Assembly: GCA_036397975.1 (NCBI GenBank)
Contig: DASWHW010000003.1
Span: forward strand, 1 to 18,710
Direction of reading: 5' to 3'
DNA from: SZUA-287 sp036397975
GTDB taxonomy: Bacteria > Bacteroidota > Ignavibacteria > UBA10030 > UBA6906
Length of the DNA stretch: 18,710 nt
In this document: positions 7,825 to 14,959 of the stretch, piece by piece
Numbering within the stretch: position 1 is the first letter of the stretch
Layout: each line of letters begins with the position of its first letter
Program-made: the position numbers and the translations under genes
Notes under the pieces: model-generated
Databases searched by the model: none
Seen by the model: only the letters and a program-made list of their open reading frames with translations
What the model was told of the DNA's origin: nothing

Positions 7825-7945
7825 ATTCATAAGCATGGCTTCGGGAACAAAGGCTTGGCTGGCGGTATCCTGCTCATCGCATATTCGATTTACCTTCGCG
7901 ATTGCATTTCTTTAACTTGCCCCCAAAAATTTTTCCCGCAAGTCT

Positions 7946-7974
7946 TTGATATTTTACTTGAGATGATGTACATT
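7946..7974 (+). promoter_or_regulatory. Possible internal promoter for nrdJ
   Basis: TTGATA (7946-7951) and TACATT (7969-7974) are 17 bp apart and lie downstream of the riboswitch. If used, it would let nrdJ escape riboswitch control. The -35 matches sigma-70 at 5 of 6 positions and the -10 at only 4 of 6. Confidence 0.3.
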
Positions 7975-8137
7975 CAACCCCACCTGGGTAATGGTTTGAC
8001 GCCCTAGGTTTCTCCGGTCGGACGTCCTCACATTTTCAAGACCCCTGAACATTGAGATCATTGCAAAGCTTCATAAAAGATAATTCATTCTCGCCGGTCT
8101 GGCGAAACCAAATGTGTTTTATTGAACTTGTGGCATC

Positions 8138-8163
8138 ACGCGATAACCACACGGTTATCGCGT
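8138..8163. repeat. Perfect 11-bp inverted repeat before nrdJ
   Basis: The left arm ACGCGATAACC (8138-8148) is exactly complementary to the right arm at 8153-8163 around a four-base ACAC spacer. It ends about 20 bp before the nrdJ ribosome site. No T-run follows, so it is not an intrinsic terminator. It could be a protein operator or a stable 5'-UTR hairpin. It does not look like the NrdR box that usually precedes ribonucleotide reductase genes. Confidence 0.85.
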
Positions 8164-8195
8164 TGTCATGGAGTATTAGTACGGAGGAATAATCC

Positions 8196-10706
8196 ATGGT
8201 CTTACGAGACATGTTTTCCGTGAAGGGAAAAACTGCACAGCGAATCGGTGAGGCTCGTACTCATGCGTATGAACAACTCTACACCGCATTGTCGGAACAT
8301 GTTGCTTCCGGTGCGCTGCCCAGTCATCCCGATTACCTCGGCGGCAACGAACTCGCGACCAATATCTATCAGAAGAAATATTTTGTAAAGGATCTCGACA
8401 ACAAGGTTATCGAGAAAAGGCCCGAGGACGTGTTCGTTCGTTTAAGTTCCTTCCTTGCGACCGTAGAACGAACTGACGCAAAGCGCAAGGAATGGGCGGA
8501 AAAATTTTACAGGATTCTCTACCAAGGGCAATTCATTTCCGGTGGCCGGGTTCTTGCTGGCGCGGGTGATCTCTACCGAATGAAGACCCTTGCGAATTGT
8601 TTCGTTACAAAGATTGAAGAAGATAATATTGAGTCGGTATATTCGGCCGCGTATGACTGTGCCCGCACGTACTCCTACGGCGGTGGGATCGGCGTTGACG
8701 TTTCCTCACTCCGACCGAAAGACTCCGTTGTTCATAACGCTGCGGACAAGTCGACTGGGGCAGTATCGTTCATGGAATTATACTCGCTGACCACCGGTTT
8801 GATCGGACAAAGCGGACGCCGCGGTGCACTGATGCTCACGATCGATGTGAAGCATCCCGATGTGCTGGACTTTATTCAGGTGAAGAAAAATTCCAACTGG
8901 GTGACACGACAGATCGTTGACCAGTGCAAATGGTCGGGCGCTTTCGATGAGAAACAGATTCAAGAGGTGGAGCGCCAGGTCAGGGAGAACACACAGGTTC
9001 GGTTTGCCAATATCAGTATCAAGGTCACCGACGAGTTCATGCAGGCGGTGGATGAGCAAACGACGCATGGCCCGTCTAAGATTCTCGTATACCGGAAGTA
9101 TAACCGACCCACGCTGCGAAAAGCGTATCAGGCGGAGACAGGACACTATTCGTATGGCATCCCGTCCAAGGATGTCCGCGCGTATGAGCTTGCCGACGAG
9201 TTTGAATCGATTGACGATCTCAATGCATGGCTTCGGGAGCGAGGGCTTGCAAAAGTGACAGCGTCGGACCTTGCAGATGATACTACCCGCGATGTGTATG
9301 GCGATTATGTAATAGAACAACAAGCGAAGGATTACGATCTTGCCATCCGCAATTCGGGCGATTTTCTTCTGTATTTCGGATCAGAACAAACTGGAGAAAT
9401 CAGAAACTTGGTTAAAGCCAGGGATGTTTGGGACACTTTCGTCGAAGGAAACTACCGGACTGCGGAACCCGGACTCATCTTCTGGTCGACTATGAGCCGA
9501 TACAGTCCGTCGAACTACGTCGGCAGACCGATTGCCTGCACCAATCCGTGCGCTGAGGTCCCCCTTGAGGATGGAGGAGCGTGCAACCTCGGATCTATCA
9601 ATCTGAGCAGGTTCGTCGTGAACGGGTATACACCGGAGGCCGTGGTCGATTGGGATGCAATCTGGAACGTGACGCAAACCGCAATCCGCTTTCTTGACAA
9701 TGTTGTCGAATGGAATGAAGCGCTGAACCCGCTGGAGAAGCAACGGCAGGCAGCAGCAGAAACGCGCCGTCTTGGTCTTGGTGTAATGGGTATTGCCGAT
9801 ATGCTGAACCAACTCGGGCATGCGTATGACAGTGACGAGGCGCTTGCTTTGATGGAAAAAGTCATGTCGCACATCGCTGATGCGGCGTACCAGTCCTCCG
9901 CTCATATCGCGGAGGAGAAGGGTCCCTCGCCAATCTTTGATTACGAAAAGTATGCGCGGTGCCCTTTCTTCAAGGAAGCGTTGAGTGATGAAACCCGGGC
10001 TCTTATCAAACAGAAGGGGCTTCGCAACATTGCGATCCTCTCGATTGCTCCGACGGGAAGCATTTCCAATATCGTTCTTGGATTCGAGCATGAAGGAAGA
10101 AATTTCATAGGCGTTTCGGGCGGAGTGGAACCCGTGTTCGCATTGTACTACACACGCCGGTCTGAATCATTCGGAAACCAGCTCTTCCGTGTGTTCCATA
10201 GTACGGTGCACGGTTATCTTCACATGAAGGGATTGTGGGATCAGGCACAGAAGAAGCCGATCCAAGAACTTCTTCCCTCGCATTTTTTCCGAACCGCACA
10301 CGAAATCGAGCCGGCGATGCGCGTCCGTGTTCAGGGTATCTGCCAGAAGTACGTCGATCATTCCATTTCCTCTACAGTTAATCTACCCGACGATGTCGAG
10401 CCGGAAGTTATTTCCCAGATTTATCTTGATGCTTGGAAAAACAATCTTAAAGGTATTACTGTCTATCGTGACGGCAGCAGGTACCCCATTCTCAGTGTCG
10501 ACGGGAAGAAAACGGGGTTCCAGGAAGCAAAAGGGAAAAAGTACATTCTCCGGACGCCCGATGGGAAAGAAATCGAGACCACAGGCGATGAGATCATCCG
10601 CCAACCGAATGGACGATTGACCACCGTCTACCACATGTTGAAACGAAATGAATTGAACCTCAGTCACCTTGAGCACGTACCGGAAGCGCTGGTGCGACAG
10701 AACTAA
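8196..10706 (+). CDS. nrdJ: Adenosylcobalamin-dependent class II ribonucleotide reductase, catalytic subunit
   Basis: Makes deoxyribonucleotides from ribonucleotides using an adenosylcobalamin-derived radical; cytosolic, 836 aa. Active-site features are C135 (LANCFV) and C463 (GACNLGSINL) as the redox pair, NPCAE (450-454) with thiyl-radical C452 and catalytic N450 and E454, and APTGSIS (618-624) for phosphate binding. SSTVNLPDD near the C-terminus fits the class II family. An extra segment of about 120 residues (roughly 285-405) lies between FMQAVDE and ARDVWDTF. The usual C-terminal Cys-rich tail is missing here and is supplied by the next gene, 21 bp downstream, as in the NrdJa/NrdJb split known from Pseudomonas. 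GGAGGA (8183-8188) supports the start. A cobalamin riboswitch lies upstream. I see no class I nrdAB or nrdR in the window. Confidence 0.96.
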   Translation: MVLRDMFSVKGKTAQRIGEARTHAYEQLYTALSEHVASGALPSHPDYLGGNELATNIYQKKYFVKDLDNKVIEKRPEDVFVRLSSFLATVERTDAKRKEWAEKFYRILYQGQFISGGRVLAGAGDLYRMKTLANCFVTKIEEDNIESVYSAAYDCARTYSYGGGIGVDVSSLRPKDSVVHNAADKSTGAVSFMELYSLTTGLIGQSGRRGALMLTIDVKHPDVLDFIQVKKNSNWVTRQIVDQCKWSGAFDEKQIQEVERQVRENTQVRFANISIKVTDEFMQAVDEQTTHGPSKILVYRKYNRPTLRKAYQAETGHYSYGIPSKDVRAYELADEFESIDDLNAWLRERGLAKVTASDLADDTTRDVYGDYVIEQQAKDYDLAIRNSGDFLLYFGSEQTGEIRNLVKARDVWDTFVEGNYRTAEPGLIFWSTMSRYSPSNYVGRPIACTNPCAEVPLEDGGACNLGSINLSRFVVNGYTPEAVVDWDAIWNVTQTAIRFLDNVVEWNEALNPLEKQRQAAAETRRLGLGVMGIADMLNQLGHAYDSDEALALMEKVMSHIADAAYQSSAHIAEEKGPSPIFDYEKYARCPFFKEALSDETRALIKQKGLRNIAILSIAPTGSISNIVLGFEHEGRNFIGVSGGVEPVFALYYTRRSESFGNQLFRVFHSTVHGYLHMKGLWDQAQKKPIQELLPSHFFRTAHEIEPAMRVRVQGICQKYVDHSISSTVNLPDDVEPEVISQIYLDAWKNNLKGITVYRDGSRYPILSVDGKKTGFQEAKGKKYILRTPDGKEIETTGDEIIRQPNGRLTTVYHMLKRNELNLSHLEHVPEALVRQN

Positions 10707-10727
10707 GAAAATGTAAGGAGTGCAGAA

Positions 10728-11342
10728 ATGATCACGTTACCGACAGCAGCTGTTGAAATTGAAGAAGTGAAGCAGGAGCGACCGTTCGTCATCAGCGCAA
10801 CAGCGAAGGATCAGTTCGTTGGTCCGCGACCGGAAGTGACGCAGGCGCGCGTCTATAAAATGAAGAGCGGATTCATCCGCAACAGCGTCTTCATCACGCT
10901 TGGTTATGTAACAGAAAATAAGAAAAACCGTCCGATTGAAATTTTCATCAACAGCAAGGACTTGACACGCGCTGCTGAGTACACTGTACTCACGCGTTTG
11001 ATCTCTGCGATTTTCCGAAAATCGACAGACCCCACCTTCATCCTCGAAGAGCTCCGCGGCATCTACGATCCCAACGGAGGATATTTCAAAGAAGGAAAGT
11101 ATATTCACTCGTTTTATGCGGAAGTAGCGAAGGTGATAGAACGCTTCTTCGAAGACATCGGCGTGATTCAGCAGGACGTGGCAACGGCTGGCCTTCCGTC
11201 ATCATCAAAGCAACTCCTTGCAGAAGGAGACCAGGATGTGTTGAAGATTTGCCCGAAATGCGGTAACCGCTCATTGAAGATGGAGAACGGGTGTATGGCG
11301 TGTGTCGACACGGAATGCGGCTACAGCAAGTGTGATGATTAA
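10728..11342 (+). CDS. nrdJb: Class II ribonucleotide reductase accessory subunit with redox tail (NrdJb)
   Basis: 204-aa partner of the preceding reductase. Residues about 40-145 correspond to the region that follows the barrel in full-length NrdJ (SGFIRNSVFITLGY..., NRPIEIFINSKD, GGYFKEGKYIHSFY). The C-terminus is Cys-rich: C175-x2-C178 and C189-x2-C192 look like a zinc ribbon, and C197-GYSK-C202 is a CX4C pair like the shuttle cysteines at the end of class I NrdA. By analogy the tail would re-reduce the active-site disulfide of NrdJa and be recharged by thioredoxin or glutaredoxin. AAGGAG at 10715-10720 is the ribosome site. The 21-bp gap indicates co-transcription. The assignment rests on the tail pattern and position, and is strong. 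Confidence 0.88.
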   Translation: MITLPTAAVEIEEVKQERPFVISATAKDQFVGPRPEVTQARVYKMKSGFIRNSVFITLGYVTENKKNRPIEIFINSKDLTRAAEYTVLTRLISAIFRKSTDPTFILEELRGIYDPNGGYFKEGKYIHSFYAEVAKVIERFFEDIGVIQQDVATAGLPSSSKQLLAEGDQDVLKICPKCGNRSLKMENGCMACVDTECGYSKCDD

Positions 11343-11360
11343 TGCCGGCCCCTCATTCAT

Positions 11361-12305
11361 TTAATTCTTGTAGGCCATTCCTCTGAGGATCGCGATCCTT
11401 TTTTTAATCGGGGGATGGGTCGCAAACAAATCCGAAAACGTTCCTTCCCGTGCATTCAGGCTTCTTCCCAGAGGGTCGGCAATGCATAAGTGAGCTACAC
11501 CCTTCTTGATCGACCGGGTAGGTTCAACGGCAGCATCGATTTTCTCCAGCGCAGAGGCGAGAGCACCCGGGTTGCGTGTAAGTTCTGCGCCGGAGGCATC
11601 CGCAAGGTATTCACGCTGCCGCGACACTGCCATTGCCAGAATCTGTGATATGATTGGCGCGAAAATCATCGCGATGATCCAGAGAACAAAGACAAGCGCA
11701 TTTCCCGATCCTCCACTCCTGTCAGAACTCCTCCTCCGTGTCCCGCCATACATCGATGATCGTATACCAACCTGTGACAACAACATCACCGCTCCGATCA
11801 ATGCTGCCACCACAGTCATCATCCGGATATCATAATTCTTGATGTGACCGATTTCGTGGGCGACGACGCCCTGTAATTCTTCTCTGTTTAACTGGGCCAG
11901 AAGTCCTTCCGTGACGGCGAGATGGGCATGTTCCGGGTCTTTACCCGTTGCGAATGCATTGGGATCGAGATCCGGGATGACATGGACTTGCGGGCGAGGC
12001 AGTCCCGAAGCGATGGAAACTTCTTCGACGACATTGAGCAGCTGCTGATAGCGGGGATCACCGGGTGCAATTGCCTGCGCATCGGACGCGCGCAGAACGG
12101 CCTGTGCACCGCTGTTGAGACTCCACACGGAGCTTCCGAATCCGAGTGAAAGAGCGATCAATGTCGCGAATGGAAATCCTGCCTGCAAGAGGAATGTATC
12201 GGTTCCGAAACCGAGGAAAGAGAGAAAAAGAACAAATACCACCATCACCAGAATGGTGTTACGTTTGTTTGAGGCCTGTTGCTCGTACAGATTGCGGACC
12301 TGCAT
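11361..12305 (-). CDS. htpX: M48 membrane zinc metalloprotease, HtpX-like
   Basis: Inner-membrane protease of 314 aa thought to degrade damaged or misfolded membrane proteins. The zinc site is HEIGH (150-154), with the third ligand E232 in SRQREYLADASGAEL. NAFATG (116-121) is another family mark. Four hydrophobic segments (about 18-35, 46-64, 163-181, 202-222) flank the catalytic domain as in HtpX. A Ser/Gly/Arg-rich loop (about 187-202) is low-complexity. The gene starts 12 bp after lemA, the usual LemA-HtpX pairing. No clear ribosome site is seen before the ATG, which fits coupling to lemA. It is convergent with nrdJb, with only 18 bp between the stops. Confidence 0.93.
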   Translation of the reverse strand: MQVRNLYEQQASNKRNTILVMVVFVLFLSFLGFGTDTFLLQAGFPFATLIALSLGFGSSVWSLNSGAQAVLRASDAQAIAPGDPRYQQLLNVVEEVSIASGLPRPQVHVIPDLDPNAFATGKDPEHAHLAVTEGLLAQLNREELQGVVAHEIGHIKNYDIRMMTVVAALIGAVMLLSQVGIRSSMYGGTRRRSSDRSGGSGNALVFVLWIIAMIFAPIISQILAMAVSRQREYLADASGAELTRNPGALASALEKIDAAVEPTRSIKKGVAHLCIADPLGRSLNAREGTFSDLFATHPPIKKRIAILRGMAYKN

Positions 12306-12317
12306 GATACCGTGGGC

Positions 12318-12884
12318 CTATTTCTTCAATGAAAGATCGACCTTGGGAACGATCCGTTCGATCTCATCCTGTATCTCGAACAATTCCGTTGCGGTAAAGT
12401 TGAACATCCCGGCAATAATATTCCCTGGAAACACCTGCTGCGCCGTGTTGAATCTCGTCGCAATATCATTGTAGAATTGTCGGGCGAAACTGATTTTGTT
12501 CTCCGTGCTGGAAAGCTCTTCCTGCAACTGCTTCACATTGTCGTTCGACTTCAGCGTCGGATAATTTTCGGCGAGTGCGAACAGCCGGGAAAGGGCCCCG
12601 GTCAGTTCGCCTTCTTTTGCCGCGACGTCTGCGACGCCCTGTGCGGAGACAGCGGCGTTCCGGGCATTGATGACTTTTTCCAGTGTATCCTGTTCGAACT
12701 CCATTGCCCCCTTCACCGTGCTGACAAGATTCGGGATCAGATCATGACGTCGTTTCAACTGGACGTCAATCTGTTTCCATCCGTTCTGGACTTGATTGCG
12801 AAGCGTGACAAGCCCATTGTACTTCATGACTGCCCAAAGAGCCAGTCCGACAATAACGATCAATGGAATAATTAGCAGAGACAT
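12318..12884 (-). CDS. lemA: LemA family membrane-anchored protein
   Basis: 188 aa, with an N-terminal membrane anchor (about residues 3-20) and a long alpha-helical domain. The family core NGLVTLRNQVQNGWKQIDVQLKRRHDLIPNLV (about 24-54) is unmistakable, and coiled-coil-prone helices follow. LemA proteins have no settled biochemical role, and many are paired with HtpX-type proteases. The pairing with htpX 12 bp downstream supports a shared envelope quality-control role, but that is inference. AAGGA at spacing 7-8 before the ATG supports the start. It diverges from the Rieske gene. Confidence 0.95.
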   Translation of the reverse strand: MSLLIIPLIVIVGLALWAVMKYNGLVTLRNQVQNGWKQIDVQLKRRHDLIPNLVSTVKGAMEFEQDTLEKVINARNAAVSAQGVADVAAKEGELTGALSRLFALAENYPTLKSNDNVKQLQEELSSTENKISFARQFYNDIATRFNTAQQVFPGNIIAGMFNFTATELFEIQDEIERIVPKVDLSLKK

Positions 12885-13066
12885 TGTTGTATCCTTTTCA
12901 AAGTTGAACCTGTGAAGGTTTCTCTATGATAACGAGAAAGTGTGACAAAGTGAATTTCAAGATAAATTTCTTATAGAAACCAATTCATTTTCGGATGTAA
13001 TGACGGGTCTTGTGTCAAGCAAATCGTATGCGTATCATTTATCCTTCATTAACCTGGAATTCGATA
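12885..13066. other. Divergent promoter region lemA / Rieske oxygenase
   Basis: 182 bp of AT-rich non-coding DNA that must hold promoters for both directions. A forward candidate is TTGTGT (13010-13015) and TATCAT (13033-13038), 17 bp apart; the -10 is good and the -35 poor. An inverted repeat TTTCTC/GAGAAA with a nine-base loop lies at 12920-12940. No ORF of interest and no known operator are seen. Confidence 0.4.
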
Positions 13067-14131
13067 ATGCAAGAATATCCTTTCTCCAAGGGCCGAACAT
13101 CAGTCGCCCGTGTTGTGAACGACTGGTATGTCGTTGCGACTTCTTCCGAGTTGGGGAAGGCCCCCCTTCGTACCACCGTGTACGGAATTCCCTATGTTCT
13201 GTTTCGAGATAGTGTAGGGGTGGCCGGAGCGTTGCTTGATCGTTGCCCCCATCGCAACGCCCCTCTCAGTCTTGGCGTCGTGAAACAGAGTGTGCTGGAG
13301 TGCTCGTATCATGGCTGGCAATTCGATACGACGGGGAGATGCGTGCATGTTCCCGCGGTTTCGGGAAGTCCTGGCGTGAAGAAGGGCCGTGTTGAGTCAT
13401 TCTCCTTGCATGAAGAGGATGGATTCATCTGGGTTTATGCAACTCCCGACACTGAGCCGACTCGGGAAGTGTTTCGATTTCCGTTGCTGCGTGAGAAAAA
13501 GTATACGACCATACGAGCAACACTGGATGTTCACGGATCTATTCACGCGACGGCGGAGAATGCGCTCGATGTTCCTCATACTGCATATCTCCACGGCGGG
13601 CTTTTCCGTCGATCGGATGGGAGAAAGAACGAGATTGAAGTGAAGGTGAACCGATTACATGATCGGGTAGAGGCTGAGTATATCGGCGAGCCCCGCCCCA
13701 AAGGCATCGCAGGGAAAATTCTCTCGCCGGGAGGAGGCGTGGTCTCGCACTTCGACCGATTCATCCTTCCTTCGATCGTTCAGGTGGAATACCATCTGGG
13801 GGGTTCGAGCCACCTTTGTATTACCGCCGCGTTGACGCCGGTGGAAGATTTCCGCACACGAATTTTTGCATTAATGAGTTTTCGGACGCCGCTTCCTGAC
13901 CGCCTCCTCGCGCTTCTTCTCAAGCCTATCATCATGCGCATTTTCCGCCAGGACGAGGACATGCTCCGAGCGCAGACAGAGACAATTCAGACATTCGGAG
14001 GGGAGCAATTTCAATCTACATCGGCAGATGTTCTTGGCCCCGATATACTGCGCCTGCTGCGACACGCGGAGCGTGGGGAGCGCATTGACGACAAGCCTCA
14101 GGAAAAAGAGTCCTTTCGCCTCTTTCTATAA
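13067..14131 (+). CDS. Rieske [2Fe-2S] non-haem iron oxygenase
   Basis: 354-aa oxygenase of the VanA/PaO-like ring-hydroxylating class. The Rieske cluster ligands are C60-P-H62 and C79-SY-H82, spaced 16 residues apart. The catalytic iron site is D168-VP-H171-TAYL-H176 within an ENALDVPHTAYLH stretch, and an Asp in RQDEDMLRAQ near the C-terminus is the likely carboxylate ligand. Such enzymes insert oxygen into, or demethylate, aromatic or isoprenoid-like substrates; the substrate is unknown. No reductase or ferredoxin partner is adjacent, so electrons must come from elsewhere. I start at the ATG at 13067 with a weak GGAAT upstream. The frame is open to a TTG at 13010 and an ATG at 13028, but these lack ribosome sites. 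It ends just 6 bp before the -35 of the iron operon promoter. Confidence 0.9.
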   Translation: MQEYPFSKGRTSVARVVNDWYVVATSSELGKAPLRTTVYGIPYVLFRDSVGVAGALLDRCPHRNAPLSLGVVKQSVLECSYHGWQFDTTGRCVHVPAVSGSPGVKKGRVESFSLHEEDGFIWVYATPDTEPTREVFRFPLLREKKYTTIRATLDVHGSIHATAENALDVPHTAYLHGGLFRRSDGRKNEIEVKVNRLHDRVEAEYIGEPRPKGIAGKILSPGGGVVSHFDRFILPSIVQVEYHLGGSSHLCITAALTPVEDFRTRIFALMSFRTPLPDRLLALLLKPIIMRIFRQDEDMLRAQTETIQTFGGEQFQSTSADVLGPDILRLLRHAERGERIDDKPQEKESFRLFL

Positions 14132-14137
14132 CCACGC

Positions 14138-14166
14138 TTGACATTGAAGGACTACACTCTTATATT
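14138..14166 (+). promoter_or_regulatory. Near-consensus sigma-70 promoter of the iron operon
   Basis: TTGACA at 14138-14143 is perfect and is followed after exactly 17 bp by TATATT at 14161-14166. It lies about 55 bp before the DtxR-family gene. It is the best promoter in the window. Its -10 is overlapped by the palindrome at 14165-14180. Confidence 0.75.
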
Positions 14167-14180
14167 TAGGCTAACCTAAA
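14165..14180. promoter_or_regulatory. DtxR/IdeR-like operator overlapping the -10
   Basis: TTTAGGCTAACCTAAA has perfect six-base arms (TTTAGG and CCTAAA) around CTAA. It closely resembles the known DtxR/IdeR box, whose pattern is TTAGGTTAGCCTAACCTAA. It overlaps the end of the -10 and lies directly upstream of a DtxR-family gene, so a bound regulator would block transcription. The likely binder is the product of the next gene. Confidence 0.75.
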
Positions 14181-14221
14181 TCAATTATCTGGAATACCTT
14201 ATTTCTTAGGAACCCCGGCTC

Positions 14222-14944
14222 ATGCCGAGTGAAAACGTTGAGAACTACTTAAAAAGCATCTACACCCTTCAAAACAAAGAAGGTCGCGTTACGACGTCCT
14301 CTCTGTCGGCGCGGCTCCAGGTCTCGGCTGCCTCTGTATCTGAAATGATCAAGAAGTTAGCCGACGAGGGGAGCGTTCACCACACGCCGTACAAAGGCGT
14401 TGCCCTGACCGAAGAAGGAAGAAAAAGGGCGATCAGGATTGTACGCCGTCACCGGTTGTGGGAAGTTTTCTTGGTGGAAGTTTTGAAATACGAGTGGGAT
14501 GAGATTCATGAGGAAGCGGAACGATTGGAGCATATTACTTCTGATAAACTGGAAGAACGTCTTGACGCCGCGCTTGGCTACCCGACAAAGGATCCGCATG
14601 GCGACGTAATCCCCACGCGCGCAGGAAAAGTCACTCAGTTCGGCCATTCCTCCCTCGGCAGCCTGAATGTCGGTGAGCAATGTGTCGTCAGCCGCGTGAG
14701 TGATGCATCTCCTGATGTGCTCAAGTATGCATCGAAGCTCGGAATTACTCTTCGCAAGAAAATTCACATTAGAGAAAAGCTTGAATTCGACGGCTCGTTG
14801 CGTGTGGAGGTGGACGGGATGGAACATTTCATCAGCGGGAAGTTAGCCCAGCATATTTTCGTGGAGCCGGTTACGGATGAAAGAGGACGAAGGGCGAAGA
14901 GCCTCAAGAATGTCAGAACGATATCTCGAGGAAAATCAACATGA
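14222..14944 (+). CDS. DtxR-family metal-dependent transcriptional regulator
   Basis: Cytosolic metal-sensing repressor of 240 aa. It has an N-terminal winged helix (about 4-75), a dimerisation and metal domain (about 76-135) with H77, E81, H96, E100, E103, H104 and H126 (DPHGDVIP), and an SH3-like C-terminal domain (about 142-225). By alignment, the residue in the DtxR Met10/MntR Asp8 position is N8. The DtxR Cys102 position is E100, as in manganese-type MntR. The metal preference (Fe2+ or Mn2+) is therefore open. It is the first gene of the iron operon and probably controls the palindrome on its own promoter. AGGAA at 14208-14212 is an acceptable ribosome site. The next gene starts 15 bp downstream. 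Confidence 0.94.
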   Translation: MPSENVENYLKSIYTLQNKEGRVTTSSLSARLQVSAASVSEMIKKLADEGSVHHTPYKGVALTEEGRKRAIRIVRRHRLWEVFLVEVLKYEWDEIHEEAERLEHITSDKLEERLDAALGYPTKDPHGDVIPTRAGKVTQFGHSSLGSLNVGEQCVVSRVSDASPDVLKYASKLGITLRKKIHIREKLEFDGSLRVEVDGMEHFISGKLAQHIFVEPVTDERGRRAKSLKNVRTISRGKST

Positions 14945-14959
14945 AGAAGAGGACAGTCA

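Larger units (their letters stand above)
7825..8195 (+). other. Long structured leader between riboswitch and nrdJ
   Basis: 371 bp without a recognised gene. It holds a 26-codon open frame (7835-7915) with no ribosome site, the AT palindrome AAAAATTTTT flanked by CTTGC and GCAAG (7916-7941), a possible promoter (7946-7974), a small hairpin TCGCC/GGCGA (8091-8105), a possible long-range pairing of GGTTTC (8007-8012) with GAAACC (8104-8109), and a perfect 11-bp inverted repeat (8138-8163). I see no hairpin followed by a T-run. Either the riboswitch acts through this leader, or nrdJ is driven from its own promoter downstream of it. Confidence 0.55.

Noticed and set aside
8138..8163. Intrinsic terminator before nrdJ
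   Set aside because: The stem is perfect, but no T-run follows, and a terminator there would cut off nrdJ.
11343..11360. Shared terminator between convergent nrdJb and htpX
   Set aside because: Only a four-base GGCC repeat pairing is seen, without a T-run; not enough to call.
13010..13066. Upstream TTG or ATG start for the Rieske gene
   Set aside because: No ribosome site, and the extra residues precede the usual beginning of the family; the region better fits a promoter.
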